Source of the DNA: an uncultured Muribaculaceae bacterium
Lineage (GTDB): Bacteria > Bacteroidota > Bacteroidia > Bacteroidales > Muribaculaceae
Direction of reading: 5' to 3'
Assembly (NCBI GenBank): GCA_910579845.1
Contig: CAJTWL010000014.1
Coordinates: 1-54,980 of the forward strand
Length of the DNA: 54,980 bases
Numbering within the stretch: the first letter of the stretch is position 1; each line of letters starts with the position of its first letter. The position numbers and the translations under genes were made by a program. Positions 35,886 to 45,258 of the stretch are shown here, piece by piece. Below the pieces are notes generated by a model. It was not told the origin of the DNA, ran no database searches, and saw only the letters and a list, made by a program, of their open reading frames with translations.

Positions 35886-35906
35886 CCTTTATCCTTTGAA
35901 TTGTAA

Positions 35907-37244
35907 TTATCTGAGTTTTAAAACCTCGTTCTTGAATTTGCGGCCTCTGTCCTCATAACTGCTGAACAGATCAAAACTTGCACAGCAGGGCGACAACAGC
36001 ACTGTATCTCCATCGGCCGCAAGTCCGGCACATGCCTTGACAGCATCTTCCACTGAGTGTGTGTCTACTATTGCGGCTACTTTATCGCCAAAAAAATCGA
36101 GTAATTTGGAATTATCCTTGCCCATGCACACTATTGCCTTTACCTTTTCAGTCACAAGCTGTTCTATCTCAGTGTAGTCGTTCCCTTTATCCTTTCCTCC
36201 AAGTATAAGGACTGTCGGAGTGTTCATACTTTCAAGAGCATACCATGTGGAGTTGACGTTTGTTGCCTTTGAATCATTGATATATCTCACTCCGCCAACT
36301 GTTGCCACATATTCCAGTCGATGCTCCACTGCCTCGAAATCTGACAATGCTTCACGAATCTTATCCTTTTTTATGTCAAGCAATGAAGCCGACAATCCGG
36401 CAGCCATCGAATTATACAGGTTATGGAGTCCGGTCAGGGAAAGCTTGTCGCGGGGTATCTCCCACACCTCTGTCGGAGTGACGAATTTAACTATTCCATT
36501 GTCAACATATGCGGCACTGTCTTCATGAAAGAATTCACTGAACGGCATTTGCATAGCCTCGATCTGCAGCTGTTGGATCTGCTTCTTGACAACAGGATCG
36601 TCCTGCCAGTAAATAAAATAGTCCTCTTTTGTCTGATTCTGCAGTATTCGGAACTTGGCATTGATATAATTCTGCATCTTGTGGTCATAGCGGTCAAGGT
36701 GGTCGGGAGTGATATTCATCATAACCGCTATATTTGCCTTGAAATCATACATGTTCTCAAGTTGGAAACTTGACAGTTCTATTACATATACATCATGAGG
36801 ATCGCGCGATACCTGTAACGCCAGACTCTTGCCTACATTACCGGCAAGACCCACATCAAGACCCGCCTCCTTCAATATGTGATATGTCAATAGCGTTGTC
36901 GTAGTTTTGCCGTTGCTTCCGGTTATGCAGACCATCTTCGATTTGGTGAAACGACCTGCGAACTCTATCTCCGAAAGGATCGGTATATTCAGTTCCGCCA
37001 GCTTTTCAACCATCGGGGCATAAGGAGGAATGCCCGGACTCTTGACTACAATATCGGCGTCAAGCAATTTCTCCGGCGTGTGTCCCCCCTCCTCAAACTC
37101 AATACCCTCTTCAATCAGGATATCTCTATATTCATTCTTAAGCGTGCCGGCATCACTGAGCACAACTTTCATTCCTTTATCTTTTCCAAGGATTGCGGCT
37201 CCGGCTCCACTTTCACCGCCACCCAGTACTACAAGTTTTTCCAT
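35907..37244 (-). CDS. murD: UDP-N-acetylmuramoyl-L-alanine--D-glutamate ligase MurD
   Basis: About 445 residues from the ATG at 37244. The same frame runs open to 37394, but that would add 50 unrelated residues overlapping mraY, whereas MEKLVVLGGGESGAGAA is the canonical start. P-loop ITGSNGKTTTTLLTYHIL, NITPDHLDRY, and the C-terminal LGGKDKGNDYTEI and LSPCCASFDLF motifs are all present. It adds D-Glu to UDP-MurNAc-L-Ala. Confidence 0.96.
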   Translation of the reverse strand: MEKLVVLGGGESGAGAAILGKDKGMKVVLSDAGTLKNEYRDILIEEGIEFEEGGHTPEKLLDADIVVKSPGIPPYAPMVEKLAELNIPILSEIEFAGRFTKSKMVCITGSNGKTTTTLLTYHILKEAGLDVGLAGNVGKSLALQVSRDPHDVYVIELSSFQLENMYDFKANIAVMMNITPDHLDRYDHKMQNYINAKFRILQNQTKEDYFIYWQDDPVVKKQIQQLQIEAMQMPFSEFFHEDSAAYVDNGIVKFVTPTEVWEIPRDKLSLTGLHNLYNSMAAGLSASLLDIKKDKIREALSDFEAVEHRLEYVATVGGVRYINDSKATNVNSTWYALESMNTPTVLILGGKDKGNDYTEIEQLVTEKVKAIVCMGKDNSKLLDFFGDKVAAIVDTHSVEDAVKACAGLAADGDTVLLSPCCASFDLFSSYEDRGRKFKNEVLKLR

Positions 37245-37285
37245 TCTATGTAATCTTTCATTTAGATTTGAATTTAAACGCACCC

Positions 37286-38554
37286 TTATCGTATCTTCAA
37301 CGTCACAAATGTAAGAGCCGCCAGCAAAATACCGACAATCCAAAACCGGGTGACTATCTTTGACTCCGGTATCGGATTGACCGGATGATTCCACAGCACC
37401 TTCACACCGGGTTCCGCTGCTTTCTGAAAATGATGGTGTATCGGAGTCATCTTGAAGATTCTTCTACCCTCCCCGTATCTCTTTTTCGTATATTTGAAAT
37501 AGCCTACCTGCATCATCACAGAAAGGTCCTCTATGAAAAACACAAGACAGAGCAGAGGTATCAACAGTTCCTTGCGTATAAGTATTGCAAATACAGCCAA
37601 TATACCGCCCAATGTCAGGCTGCCTGTATCTCCCATAAACACCTGCGCGGGGAAAGCGTTATACCACAGAAAGCCGACGAGTGCCCCGATAAATGCCCCG
37701 GCGTATACTACAAGTTCCTCCGAGCCGGGTATATACATGATATTCAGATAACTCGAATATATGATATTTCCTCCGAGATAAGCCATCACAAGCAACGCTA
37801 CACCGATTATGGCAGAAGTGCCGGCACACAATCCATCAAGTCCGTCCGTAAGATTTGCCCCGTTGCTGACAGCTGTCACCACTACTATGACCACAAAAAC
37901 AAAAACCAGCCAGCCCAGATTCTCAGCCGCCTCTTTATCTCCTATCCAGGATGTAAGGTATTCGTAATTGAAATTGTTGTTCTTTACAAAGGGGATAGTA
38001 GTCTGCGGCGATTTTATCTCCTCTTTGAGCACCACGATCTCGGTCTCGGTCTTTCCGGGGACTTCTGTCTCGACATTCTTGCTCATTACAATCGCAGGAG
38101 ACAACCACATGGTGATACCCACTATCAGACCGAGTCCAACCTGCCCGATTACCTTATATTTTCCCTGAAGACCATCCTTATTGTGATATTTGAGTTTCCG
38201 GTAATCATCCATAAAACCGATTGTACCCATCCACAATGTAGCGACAAGCATCAGTATCATATATATATTACCAAGATTACCGAACAACAACAGCGGAACC
38301 AGTATGGACATTATGATAATTATACCACCCATAGTCGGTGTGCCGGTCTTTTTCATCTGTCCCTCAAGACCCAGATTCCTTACAACTTCACCGACCTGCA
38401 TTTTCTGCAGGCGTTCTATCACCTTATGTCCGAATACGAGCGCTATAAGCATCGCCACAGCAAATGAAATTCCTGCCCGGAAGGTGATATATCCCATCAG
38501 ATTGTGTCCCGGAAAATCCCAATCCTCAAAATATTGCAACAACGCGTAAATCAT
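37286..38554 (-). CDS. mraY: Phospho-MurNAc-pentapeptide-transferase MraY
   Basis: 422 residues, longer than E. coli MraY (360). The extra length is mostly one loop of about 50 residues (about 160-210; ETEVPGKTETEIVVLKEE onward) between membrane helices, a feature I associate with Bacteroidetes MraY. Catalytic motifs are intact: GFMDDYRKLKY, NLTDGLDGL, FMGDTGSL and MTPIHHHFQ. It transfers phospho-MurNAc-pentapeptide to undecaprenyl phosphate to form lipid I. murF, which often precedes it, is absent. Confidence 0.97.
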   Translation of the reverse strand: MIYALLQYFEDWDFPGHNLMGYITFRAGISFAVAMLIALVFGHKVIERLQKMQVGEVVRNLGLEGQMKKTGTPTMGGIIIIMSILVPLLLFGNLGNIYMILMLVATLWMGTIGFMDDYRKLKYHNKDGLQGKYKVIGQVGLGLIVGITMWLSPAIVMSKNVETEVPGKTETEIVVLKEEIKSPQTTIPFVKNNNFNYEYLTSWIGDKEAAENLGWLVFVFVVIVVVTAVSNGANLTDGLDGLCAGTSAIIGVALLVMAYLGGNIIYSSYLNIMYIPGSEELVVYAGAFIGALVGFLWYNAFPAQVFMGDTGSLTLGGILAVFAILIRKELLIPLLCLVFFIEDLSVMMQVGYFKYTKKRYGEGRRIFKMTPIHHHFQKAAEPGVKVLWNHPVNPIPESKIVTRFWIVGILLAALTFVTLKIR

Positions 38555-38567
38555 AGCTTGTGATCAA

Positions 38568-40022
38568 TTATTCAAAACATTTGCGGATCTCCTCGCGGTC
38601 ATCGAAATGGTGACGCACTCCTTTGACTTCCTGATATGTCTCGTGTCCCTTGCCGGCGACAAGCACCACACTGCCCGGCTTTGTCATCTTCAAGGCAGTC
38701 CGGATCGCCTCCCGACGATCAGAGATACAGATAGTCTTCCTCAGTTCCTCTTTCGTCAGACCTTCCTTCATTTCAGCGATAATATCCTCAGGAACCTCGT
38801 CACGGGGGTTGTCGGACGTCAAAAGAAGAAGATCTGAACGACGCGCCGCTTCAGAAGCCATCATCGGGCGCTTGCCGTGGTCGCGGTTACCACCCGCGCC
38901 GACAACAGTTGTTATCTCGCCTCCTGCTCCGATGATCTCACGTATTGTATCAAGTACATTCACAAGTGCGTCAGGAGTATGTGCATAATCAACAATCGCG
39001 GTGACTCCATCGGGCGACTGTATGGTCTGGAATCTTCCTGCAACAGGTACCAGACGGCTCATATTCACAAGAATCTCCTCTTTATCCCAGCCTATAAGAC
39101 AGGATGCTCCGTATACTGCTGTCAGATTATATGCATTGAACCTGCCTGTAAACGCCACCTCCACATCTCTGCCGTTAAGCGACAACAATGTTCCGTCAAG
39201 TCTGGTTTCAAGAACCCTGCACCGGAAATCAGCATCGGCACGCAATGAATATGTATATGTTTTTGCCTTTGTATTCTGAACCATATAGCGTCCGGCTTTA
39301 TCATCTTCATTCACAAGCGCAAACGCATCGGAGGGCAACATGTCAAAAAACATCTTCTTGGCATTCATGTAATTCTCTACCGTGCCATGATAATCAAGAT
39401 GATCACGTGTCAGATTCGAGAAGACGGCTCCCGCAAAATGGAGTCCGGCAATGCGGTGCTGATGAGCGGCATGAGATGAAACCTCCATAAAAGCATAGTC
39501 ACAGCCCGCATCTACCATCCGGGCGAGAAGCTCATTGAGTGTCAATGGATCAGGCGTGGTATGTGTTGTAGGCACAGCCTCATTCATAATATAATTGCAT
39601 ACCGTTGAAAGGAGTCCCGCCTTATAACCCTCAAGCTTTGCCATCTCATAAAGCAATGTGGCTGTAGTAGTTTTGCCGTTGGTACCTGTAACTCCGACGA
39701 GTTTCAGTTTTGTCGACGGATTACCATACCAGGTGGAGGCGAGTATTCCAAGAGCTATACCTGAATCGGCTACTCTTATATATGTGATTCCGTTCTCGAG
39801 TTTGGATGGAAATTGCTCGCACACGATAGCTCCGACATGTGTACTCGCCACTACAGGAATATATTTGTGTCCGTCCGTATTCACACCACGGACAGCTACA
39901 AACATTCCGTCTTTGATTACCTTGCGCGAATCACTCTCCAGTCCGGCAATATTGCGATCCACATCTCCTATCACCTCCAAAGGCTCTATTCCCTCTATCA
40001 GGTAAGATAATTTTACAGCCAT
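38568..40022 (-). CDS. murE: UDP-MurNAc-L-Ala-D-Glu--meso-DAP ligase MurE
   Basis: 484 residues. P-loop GVTGTNGKTTTATLLYEM (about 110-127), STVCNYI, NLTRDHLDYHG, and the substrate-selecting motif DNPRDE (about residue 405). A DNPR motif indicates addition of meso-diaminopimelate rather than lysine (established for the family). It supplies the third stem residue of peptidoglycan. It lies 13 bases upstream of mraY and 35 bases downstream of ftsI. Confidence 0.96.
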   Translation of the reverse strand: MAVKLSYLIEGIEPLEVIGDVDRNIAGLESDSRKVIKDGMFVAVRGVNTDGHKYIPVVASTHVGAIVCEQFPSKLENGITYIRVADSGIALGILASTWYGNPSTKLKLVGVTGTNGKTTTATLLYEMAKLEGYKAGLLSTVCNYIMNEAVPTTHTTPDPLTLNELLARMVDAGCDYAFMEVSSHAAHQHRIAGLHFAGAVFSNLTRDHLDYHGTVENYMNAKKMFFDMLPSDAFALVNEDDKAGRYMVQNTKAKTYTYSLRADADFRCRVLETRLDGTLLSLNGRDVEVAFTGRFNAYNLTAVYGASCLIGWDKEEILVNMSRLVPVAGRFQTIQSPDGVTAIVDYAHTPDALVNVLDTIREIIGAGGEITTVVGAGGNRDHGKRPMMASEAARRSDLLLLTSDNPRDEVPEDIIAEMKEGLTKEELRKTICISDRREAIRTALKMTKPGSVVLVAGKGHETYQEVKGVRHHFDDREEIRKCFE

Positions 40023-40057
40023 AATATTAGGGTTTATATATTTTTCTTTATCTACTG

Positions 40058-42178
40058 TTATATTTTCAGCGTAAGTATCACTTCTCCTCCTCGCTTCAGC
40101 CGGGTTCCAGCATCAACGGATTGGGCGACAACCCGTCCCTCGCCATGTAATTTTACACGCATACCCGATTTCTCAAGTATTGATATTGCCGACAAAGCGT
40201 CATAACCGGTAACATCCGGCATTACATCATCTGCGCCTCGTGCCTTTGTCCTGATCCTCTTGACTTTATCAGTCTTCAACACAGAAGCGAGTGTTTTTGT
40301 GCTCCTTGTTGATCCATCCACAACAGGAAAACCTTTAGAGCCGTCGGATTCATAATTGACATTCACATCGAGCATTCCGCGCGAATACATCTTCAACGCC
40401 ATATTCTTCACAATCTGCCCTGATGTCCTGTTGGCAGAAGTACCTCCCGGCCCAAGCACAAGAGCTATACAGCTGTAGCGTGGAGCCTCATAAGGAAAGA
40501 AACCTGCAAATGCATATCTGCGCTTGGAGGTATTGTATACACCCTTCTCTACAGGATAAGCCGTACCGGTCTTGCCTGCCACACAGACTCTGTCATCACG
40601 GACTGCACGAGCTGTGCCATGCTCTCCCCACACAACCTCTTTTATACATTCCCTGACCTTACGTGCCGTTTCCTCGGAACATATACGGTCACGGATATAC
40701 TGGACGGGTATTACCGAATCTCGTCCCTGCTCGTCAATAAGACCTTTCATAAGATGCGGTCTTACATACCGTCCTCCGTTGGCTATGGCATTGTAGACCG
40801 ATAACGTGAACAGCGGAGGCAACTCGGTGTTGTAGCCATATGCCTGACGGGCAAGATCAAGATGACGCGCTGTCATGGTTATGTTGTTGCCTCTGGAATC
40901 CTTCGGCAGCAATTTCCTGATTCTCGGAATACACTCTCCTGCTATTCCGGAACGTATGGGCTCGAAAAATCCCAAGCCTGCCAACCGGTCGTGGAACTTG
41001 GAAGGGTCTTTCTCATATCCGCGGAATATGACACGGGCAATTCCGGTGTTTGACGACTGCTCTATCACCTGCTTCATGGTCTTCATTCCGGATCCGTGCG
41101 GGTCGAAAGTCTTCTGGAACGGCGCACACGACACCATATCGTTGACATTTTTCACCAATCCGTCTTCAAATGCAATCATCAGAGAGATAGGTTTCATCAC
41201 AGAACCCGGCTCATAAGGAAGCACGGCTCGGTTAAGCGCCTCACCATAAGTTCCGTCATCAAGCCTTTCTATATTGGAAATAGCCTTTATCTCTCCGGTA
41301 CTCACCTCCATAAGTATTGCCGTACCCCACTCCGCATGCGATTCAAGACAAATATTGTGCAATTCTTCTTCAAGCATGTCCTGCAGGTCGATATCGATAG
41401 TGGTACGGATATCGTAGCCCCTTACCGCAGGTGTAGATACCCAGTTGCCTATTCCCCGGGTTAGCGCGACCTTCTTTGCAAGACCGGGCTTGCCGTACAA
41501 CAGGCTGTCAAGATCCTTCTCAAGTCCGGAGTAACCATGTATCTGATGATTGGCAAAATTCTCGTTTACACGTCCTATGCTTCTGTACGCCATCTTTCCG
41601 TACGGATACATGCGGACACTCCGTTCCTCTTTGTAAACCGGATTACGGAATCCCTTCCCCTTGAAATCCTTTATAAACGGGAAGCTTTTAATCCTCTCGA
41701 AGTCTTCAAGTGTCTTCCCTTTTGCAAGACGTAATGCACGGGGACGGCAACTGTCGGCTTTCTCGAGTTCCCGTTTCAGTCTCGCGTGCCAGCTGTATTT
41801 TGCGAAAGTGTCAGGATGCGCTTTATGCAGATTGCTGATACGGGGATAATACACATCCAGAGAATCGGCAAGACTGTCTACTTTCGCCCATGGAATTGAT
41901 CTCAAAGCTTTCACTTTATTATGACGGAGATCTATCTTAACATCATAAACCTTCACATTACAGGCAAGTATATTGCCGTTACATGACAATATCTTGCCAC
42001 GCTCAGGTCGGATGGTGTCTACCCTGGACAATTCACGGCGGGCACGCTCATTCCACGCGGGAGCCTCTATTACAGTCGTATAAAGCAGCTTTACCACTAC
42101 AAATATCGAGAACAGAATAAATGTAAGGGTTATCAAGCCGTAACGCCACAATATATTTTTCTTGTTTGTCTTTCCCAT
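40058..42178 (-). CDS. ftsI: Septal penicillin-binding protein FtsI (PBP3-type) with C-terminal PASTA domain
   Basis: 706 residues. One N-terminal membrane helix (about 11-33), a class B PBP pedestal region, and a transpeptidase domain with all three motifs: SVMK with Ser326, SSN at 375-377 and KTG at 536-538. The last about 60 residues form one PASTA domain (MPDVTGYDALSAISILEKSG ... GGEVILTL), which is common in Bacteroidetes and Gram-positive homologues but absent in E. coli FtsI. It cross-links septal peptidoglycan with FtsW. Its ATG directly follows the ftsL-like stop with no gap. Confidence 0.96.
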   Translation of the reverse strand: MGKTNKKNILWRYGLITLTFILFSIFVVVKLLYTTVIEAPAWNERARRELSRVDTIRPERGKILSCNGNILACNVKVYDVKIDLRHNKVKALRSIPWAKVDSLADSLDVYYPRISNLHKAHPDTFAKYSWHARLKRELEKADSCRPRALRLAKGKTLEDFERIKSFPFIKDFKGKGFRNPVYKEERSVRMYPYGKMAYRSIGRVNENFANHQIHGYSGLEKDLDSLLYGKPGLAKKVALTRGIGNWVSTPAVRGYDIRTTIDIDLQDMLEEELHNICLESHAEWGTAILMEVSTGEIKAISNIERLDDGTYGEALNRAVLPYEPGSVMKPISLMIAFEDGLVKNVNDMVSCAPFQKTFDPHGSGMKTMKQVIEQSSNTGIARVIFRGYEKDPSKFHDRLAGLGFFEPIRSGIAGECIPRIRKLLPKDSRGNNITMTARHLDLARQAYGYNTELPPLFTLSVYNAIANGGRYVRPHLMKGLIDEQGRDSVIPVQYIRDRICSEETARKVRECIKEVVWGEHGTARAVRDDRVCVAGKTGTAYPVEKGVYNTSKRRYAFAGFFPYEAPRYSCIALVLGPGGTSANRTSGQIVKNMALKMYSRGMLDVNVNYESDGSKGFPVVDGSTRSTKTLASVLKTDKVKRIRTKARGADDVMPDVTGYDALSAISILEKSGMRVKLHGEGRVVAQSVDAGTRLKRGGEVILTLKI

Positions 42179-42544
42179 TTACTCCGCTATTGTGTCTGTC
42201 AGTTCGTACGGAGGTTGTTCCTGAAACTGCAGATTCAGATTTTTCTCCCTTACCATCTTTATCATTTCCGTCTCACGTATAAGAGACATATATAACGCCT
42301 TTTCCTGCAATTTATGACTCTCCGCCCGTTGCAGCTCAACTGTCAGCTGCTTGATTTCGCTCATCTTGGTACGTGTCTTATAGCGCAATCCCATTAACGC
42401 AAGCAATACAACGACAAATATAACCATTATCCATGCATTATTGCGAAAGAACTCTATCGACAGTGTGCGCCCGTACCGCAATTCTTTTACCCAGCCTCTT
42501 CGGGACCGTTTATCCCTTTTACCGCTATTCCCCCTTTTATTCAT
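42179..42544 (-). CDS. ftsL: FtsL-like cell division protein
   Basis: 121 residues. A very basic cytoplasmic start (NKRGNSGKRDKRSRRG), one membrane helix (NNAWIMVIFVVVLLALMGL, about 34-52) and a periplasmic coiled-coil-like segment (MSEIKQLTVELQRAESHKLQ). This topology and position between rsmH and ftsI define FtsL-type proteins; sequence similarity across phyla is weak. It is expected to form a complex with FtsQ and an FtsB-like partner. Three bases separate it from the upstream rsmH stop. Confidence 0.85.
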   Translation of the reverse strand: MNKRGNSGKRDKRSRRGWVKELRYGRTLSIEFFRNNAWIMVIFVVVLLALMGLRYKTRTKMSEIKQLTVELQRAESHKLQEKALYMSLIRETEMIKMVREKNLNLQFQEQPPYELTDTIAE

Positions 42545-42547
42545 ATT

Positions 42548-43459
42548 CTATCCTATAAACTCAGCGATTCTCAATTTTGCACTTCTCGACCTTGGATTTC
42601 TCTCTATCTCCTCCTCCGTCGGAACTATCGGTGCACGTGTAATCTGTTTCCATGGCGTACTCACCCTGCCAAAAAAATCTTTATCTTCTTGCCCTTCTGT
42701 GTTACCGGTCTTCATAAAATTCTTTACCATACGGTCCTCAATGGAGTGATATGTGATTACAGCAAGCCTTCCTCCGGGATTAAGCACATTGAGAGTCGAC
42801 TGCAGGAATCTCTTCAAGGCATCCATCTCACCGTTTACCTCTATGCGGAAAGCCTGAAACACCTGAGCCATATCTTTCTTTTCAGATTTCGGATTCAATA
42901 TTTTCGATACTGCATCTGACAATTGGAAAGTTGTCTCTATTGGAGATGACTCGCGCTTTTTCACTATCGTGTCTGCGATCGCTTTAGGTCTTTTAAGATC
43001 TGTATACATTCTGAAAATACCCTCGAGCTCATCTGCCGAATAGCTGTTTATTACGTCATACGCTGTTTTTCCGGCACTCCGGTTCATACGCATATCAAGC
43101 GGGGCATCGGCACGAAAAGAGAATCCTCGTGTGGAATCGTCAAAATGATGAAAGGACACTCCGAGATCTCCGAGAATGCCGTCAACCTTCTCCTGACCGT
43201 AAAAATGCAGGAAATTGATGATGTATCTGAAGTCGGAATGTACAAATGTAAACCGCGTGTCATGTGGAGCATTTTGAAGTGCGTCAATATCGCGGTCGAA
43301 GCCATATAGATGCCCTCCGGGACCGAGTTCGGAAAGTATACCGCAGGAATGCCCGCCACCTCCGAATGTCACATCTACATAAACCCCGTCCTCTCTGATA
43401 TTTAAACCTTCAATTACCTCCGGAAGCAAAGCCGGAACATGATACGGATTCAAATTCAT
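42548..43459 (-). CDS. rsmH: 16S rRNA m4C1402 methyltransferase RsmH (MraW)
   Basis: 303 residues from the ATG at 43459 (MNLNPYHVPALLPEV, canonical); the frame extends to a TTG at 43516 with no supporting homology. The SAM-binding motif is YVDVTFGGGGHSCGIL, followed by GILGDLGVSFHHFD, RGFSFRADAPLDMRM and AVITYHSIEDRMVK. It methylates N4 of C1402 in 16S rRNA and is normally the second gene of dcw clusters after mraZ. No mraZ is present upstream here, so this is the first gene of the cluster. Confidence 0.96.
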   Translation of the reverse strand: MNLNPYHVPALLPEVIEGLNIREDGVYVDVTFGGGGHSCGILSELGPGGHLYGFDRDIDALQNAPHDTRFTFVHSDFRYIINFLHFYGQEKVDGILGDLGVSFHHFDDSTRGFSFRADAPLDMRMNRSAGKTAYDVINSYSADELEGIFRMYTDLKRPKAIADTIVKKRESSPIETTFQLSDAVSKILNPKSEKKDMAQVFQAFRIEVNGEMDALKRFLQSTLNVLNPGGRLAVITYHSIEDRMVKNFMKTGNTEGQEDKDFFGRVSTPWKQITRAPIVPTEEEIERNPRSRSAKLRIAEFIG

Positions 43460-43559
43460 TTGATACTGCGTTCTTACCTCTTGTTTACTGACTTGATTTA
43501 CCCTATTTATGAACAAGGGATTCTCTTTGTAAAGTTACATATTTTTTACAATAAATTTA

Positions 43560-43588
43560 CAAAATTAAATTGTCAAAAAATTTTCAAA
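43560..43588 (-). promoter_or_regulatory. Candidate promoter of the dcw cluster
   Basis: On the leftward strand TTTG (43588-43585), 17 bases, then TAATTTTG (43567-43560), which matches TAnnTTTG. It lies about 100 bases before the rsmH ATG in an AT-rich gap and would drive rsmH to ftsZ. The slightly short spacing lowers confidence. Confidence 0.45.
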
Positions 43589-43598
43589 CAGTAAGAAG

Positions 43599-44402
43599 TT
43601 ATCTACAGGTTATATGGAAGCAGGATGTGTGTCTTTCAAATTTTACATAGCAACGTCCCTCGCCTCGTAGATTATACAATATCTCGGCAAGTAAGTTTTT
43701 CAGATCCCCATCGTGTATATCGGCGCCATCACCGTATTTATGGAATTTGGTATATGAAATGTCGAATGTAGTGGCATACTGATGAGTCGACACCTCCGTA
43801 GCATTGCGGTTTACCCTTCTTAATCTACTTACGGTCTGTGGAGTACGCAACAACGATGTAACTTTGATACGATAACCGGATCCTCCTCTTGACTTCAGGG
43901 AATCATTAAAACATCTGCCTATGTCGCTAAGCAGAGCGGCGGCTTCCGGCACAAGAAACGGTAATGAATGTTTCAATTCATCTACCTCATAATTATCCCC
44001 GGAGATTATTTTCACCACCGGACGTCTTGTTCGGTAAGCACCCCTGATATCCTCAATCGGTTCAATGCCGATTCTTTTTGCAGCTTCGAGTTGTGTCGCA
44101 TTCGAATCATTGAGCACCTGTTTCAACGAGCCTATATCCCTCACAGGAATTCTTTTCAAGCTACCATTTTCTGTATTTGCATCCGATTCAGATGGCTGGA
44201 CCAATGGCATCTTCGACAACTTTCTGTTTGACACTACGTAGCCATCAGCTCCATACTTCGTGACAGAACCCGCCATCTCGTCGGGAACACTGTCAAACTC
44301 TTTATCATGCCGATTACCGGCACAACCCCATGCCAAAAACAAAGAAACGACAACCCAAAAGATAGAATATATATTATTGAATTTTTTTAAATCGCGGTTC
44401 AT
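43599..44402 (-). CDS. DUF5715-type lipoprotein, possible M15-like (LAS) peptidase fold
   Basis: 267 residues. The N-terminal hydrophobic segment ends in a lipobox (LAWGC, Cys27), so a lipoprotein is likely. The C-terminal half resembles the DUF5715 family and D-Ala-D-Ala carboxypeptidases of the VanY/M15 type: YRIKVTSLLRTPQTVSRL, then STHQYATTFDISY (His and Asp at the expected metal positions) and a final SCFHITC with a His. Peptidoglycan trimming is an inference. It lies directly upstream of the dcw cluster. A leftward TAAATTTG box (44407-44414) sits only 5 bases before its ATG, which would imply a leaderless or nearly leaderless message. Confidence 0.7.
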   Translation of the reverse strand: MNRDLKKFNNIYSIFWVVVSLFLAWGCAGNRHDKEFDSVPDEMAGSVTKYGADGYVVSNRKLSKMPLVQPSESDANTENGSLKRIPVRDIGSLKQVLNDSNATQLEAAKRIGIEPIEDIRGAYRTRRPVVKIISGDNYEVDELKHSLPFLVPEAAALLSDIGRCFNDSLKSRGGSGYRIKVTSLLRTPQTVSRLRRVNRNATEVSTHQYATTFDISYTKFHKYGDGADIHDGDLKNLLAEILYNLRGEGRCYVKFERHTSCFHITCR

Positions 44403-44460
44403 ACCGCAAATTTAGAAATTTTCCACCAATTTCCCTACACATCCCAGAATAACAGGAAAC

Positions 44461-45192
44461 TTATCTTTTAGTAGTCAGGTGTACCGGTAAACCTTCGTTT
44501 GTAATGCCATCCACTACAATCTCTGAATTCTCAATTGAAGGAAGTGAGTCGACACCATTATACGCAGGATACCATGCGGAAGATATGACATATTCAGTAC
44601 CGACAGGATCATATTCAAAATGAGGTTTATAGGACTCCGCCACTTTCTGATAGCCTTTGGGAGTCACACATTTCACAAACAGATCCTTATCCCAGTCCTT
44701 AATCTTGGATCCATCTTTTGTAGTCATTACAAGAGCACCGGCACCCATTGCTGCGGAATTACTTATTATCAAAGCCGTAGACGGGCGATAATATGCTATC
44801 TTTTCCATTAAATGAATCGGATAGAGCGATGAAAACTCGGTAAATGTATTACCTAAATCAGGGGTATATGTCGGGAGTGCTTTAGGCATTCCTCCCATTT
44901 GATTAGGATTAAACATTCCGGCTATCGGAACGACACCGGCTCCGCTACTTGACTGCCACCTTACACCATCCACCCATAATTCTACCAAACCAGCATGTCT
45001 GTAATTTAAGCTTGCTTTTGATCCGAAATTGACAAGGTTGCCATTCTCTATTCTTAATCCCGGGAAGGTTCGTATCACCTCTTCGTACGATGTAATGCCT
45101 TTAGCCTTTATTTCATCCCCGGAAAACATACGTACACCAAGTGCTTTCAGCATATTTTCACGCTGTTCCTCATCTGATAAAGGAGCTGTCAC
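44461..45192 (-). pseudogene. N-terminally truncated plug/MG2-type surface protein, leftward copy
   Basis: 243 codons from a GTG. The chain shows TonB-plug-like order: VTSYEEVIRTFPGLRI-type start, VELWVDGV, then MEKIAYYRPSTALI...GAGALVMTTKDG. A final GYQKVAESYKPHFEYDP...SAWYPAY segment resembles C-termini of large Bacteroidetes carboxypeptidase-regulatory/plug proteins (GY...FY.P.Y...WNP). There is no signal peptide. Homology-like sequence continues upstream of the GTG (SSSVWLDELEVTAP) until an in-frame TGA near 45265, so the beginning is missing while the C-terminus looks natural. It may be a pseudogene or a short surface module; the GTG is weakly supported. Confidence 0.55.
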
Positions 45193-45258
45193 TTCGAGTT
45201 CATCAAGCCAGACGGAAGAAGAATTGAAAAAAGAGGTCTGAAATCGCTTGGAGTAAAA

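Noticed and set aside
37245..37394. 50-codon N-terminal extension of murD
   Set aside because: It overlaps mraY and carries no family similarity; the ATG at 37244 gives the canonical MurD start.
37385..38467. 360-codon rightward open frame opposite mraY
   Set aside because: It is composed mostly of H, Y, Q and C, typical of an antisense reading of a membrane protein; mraY is certain.
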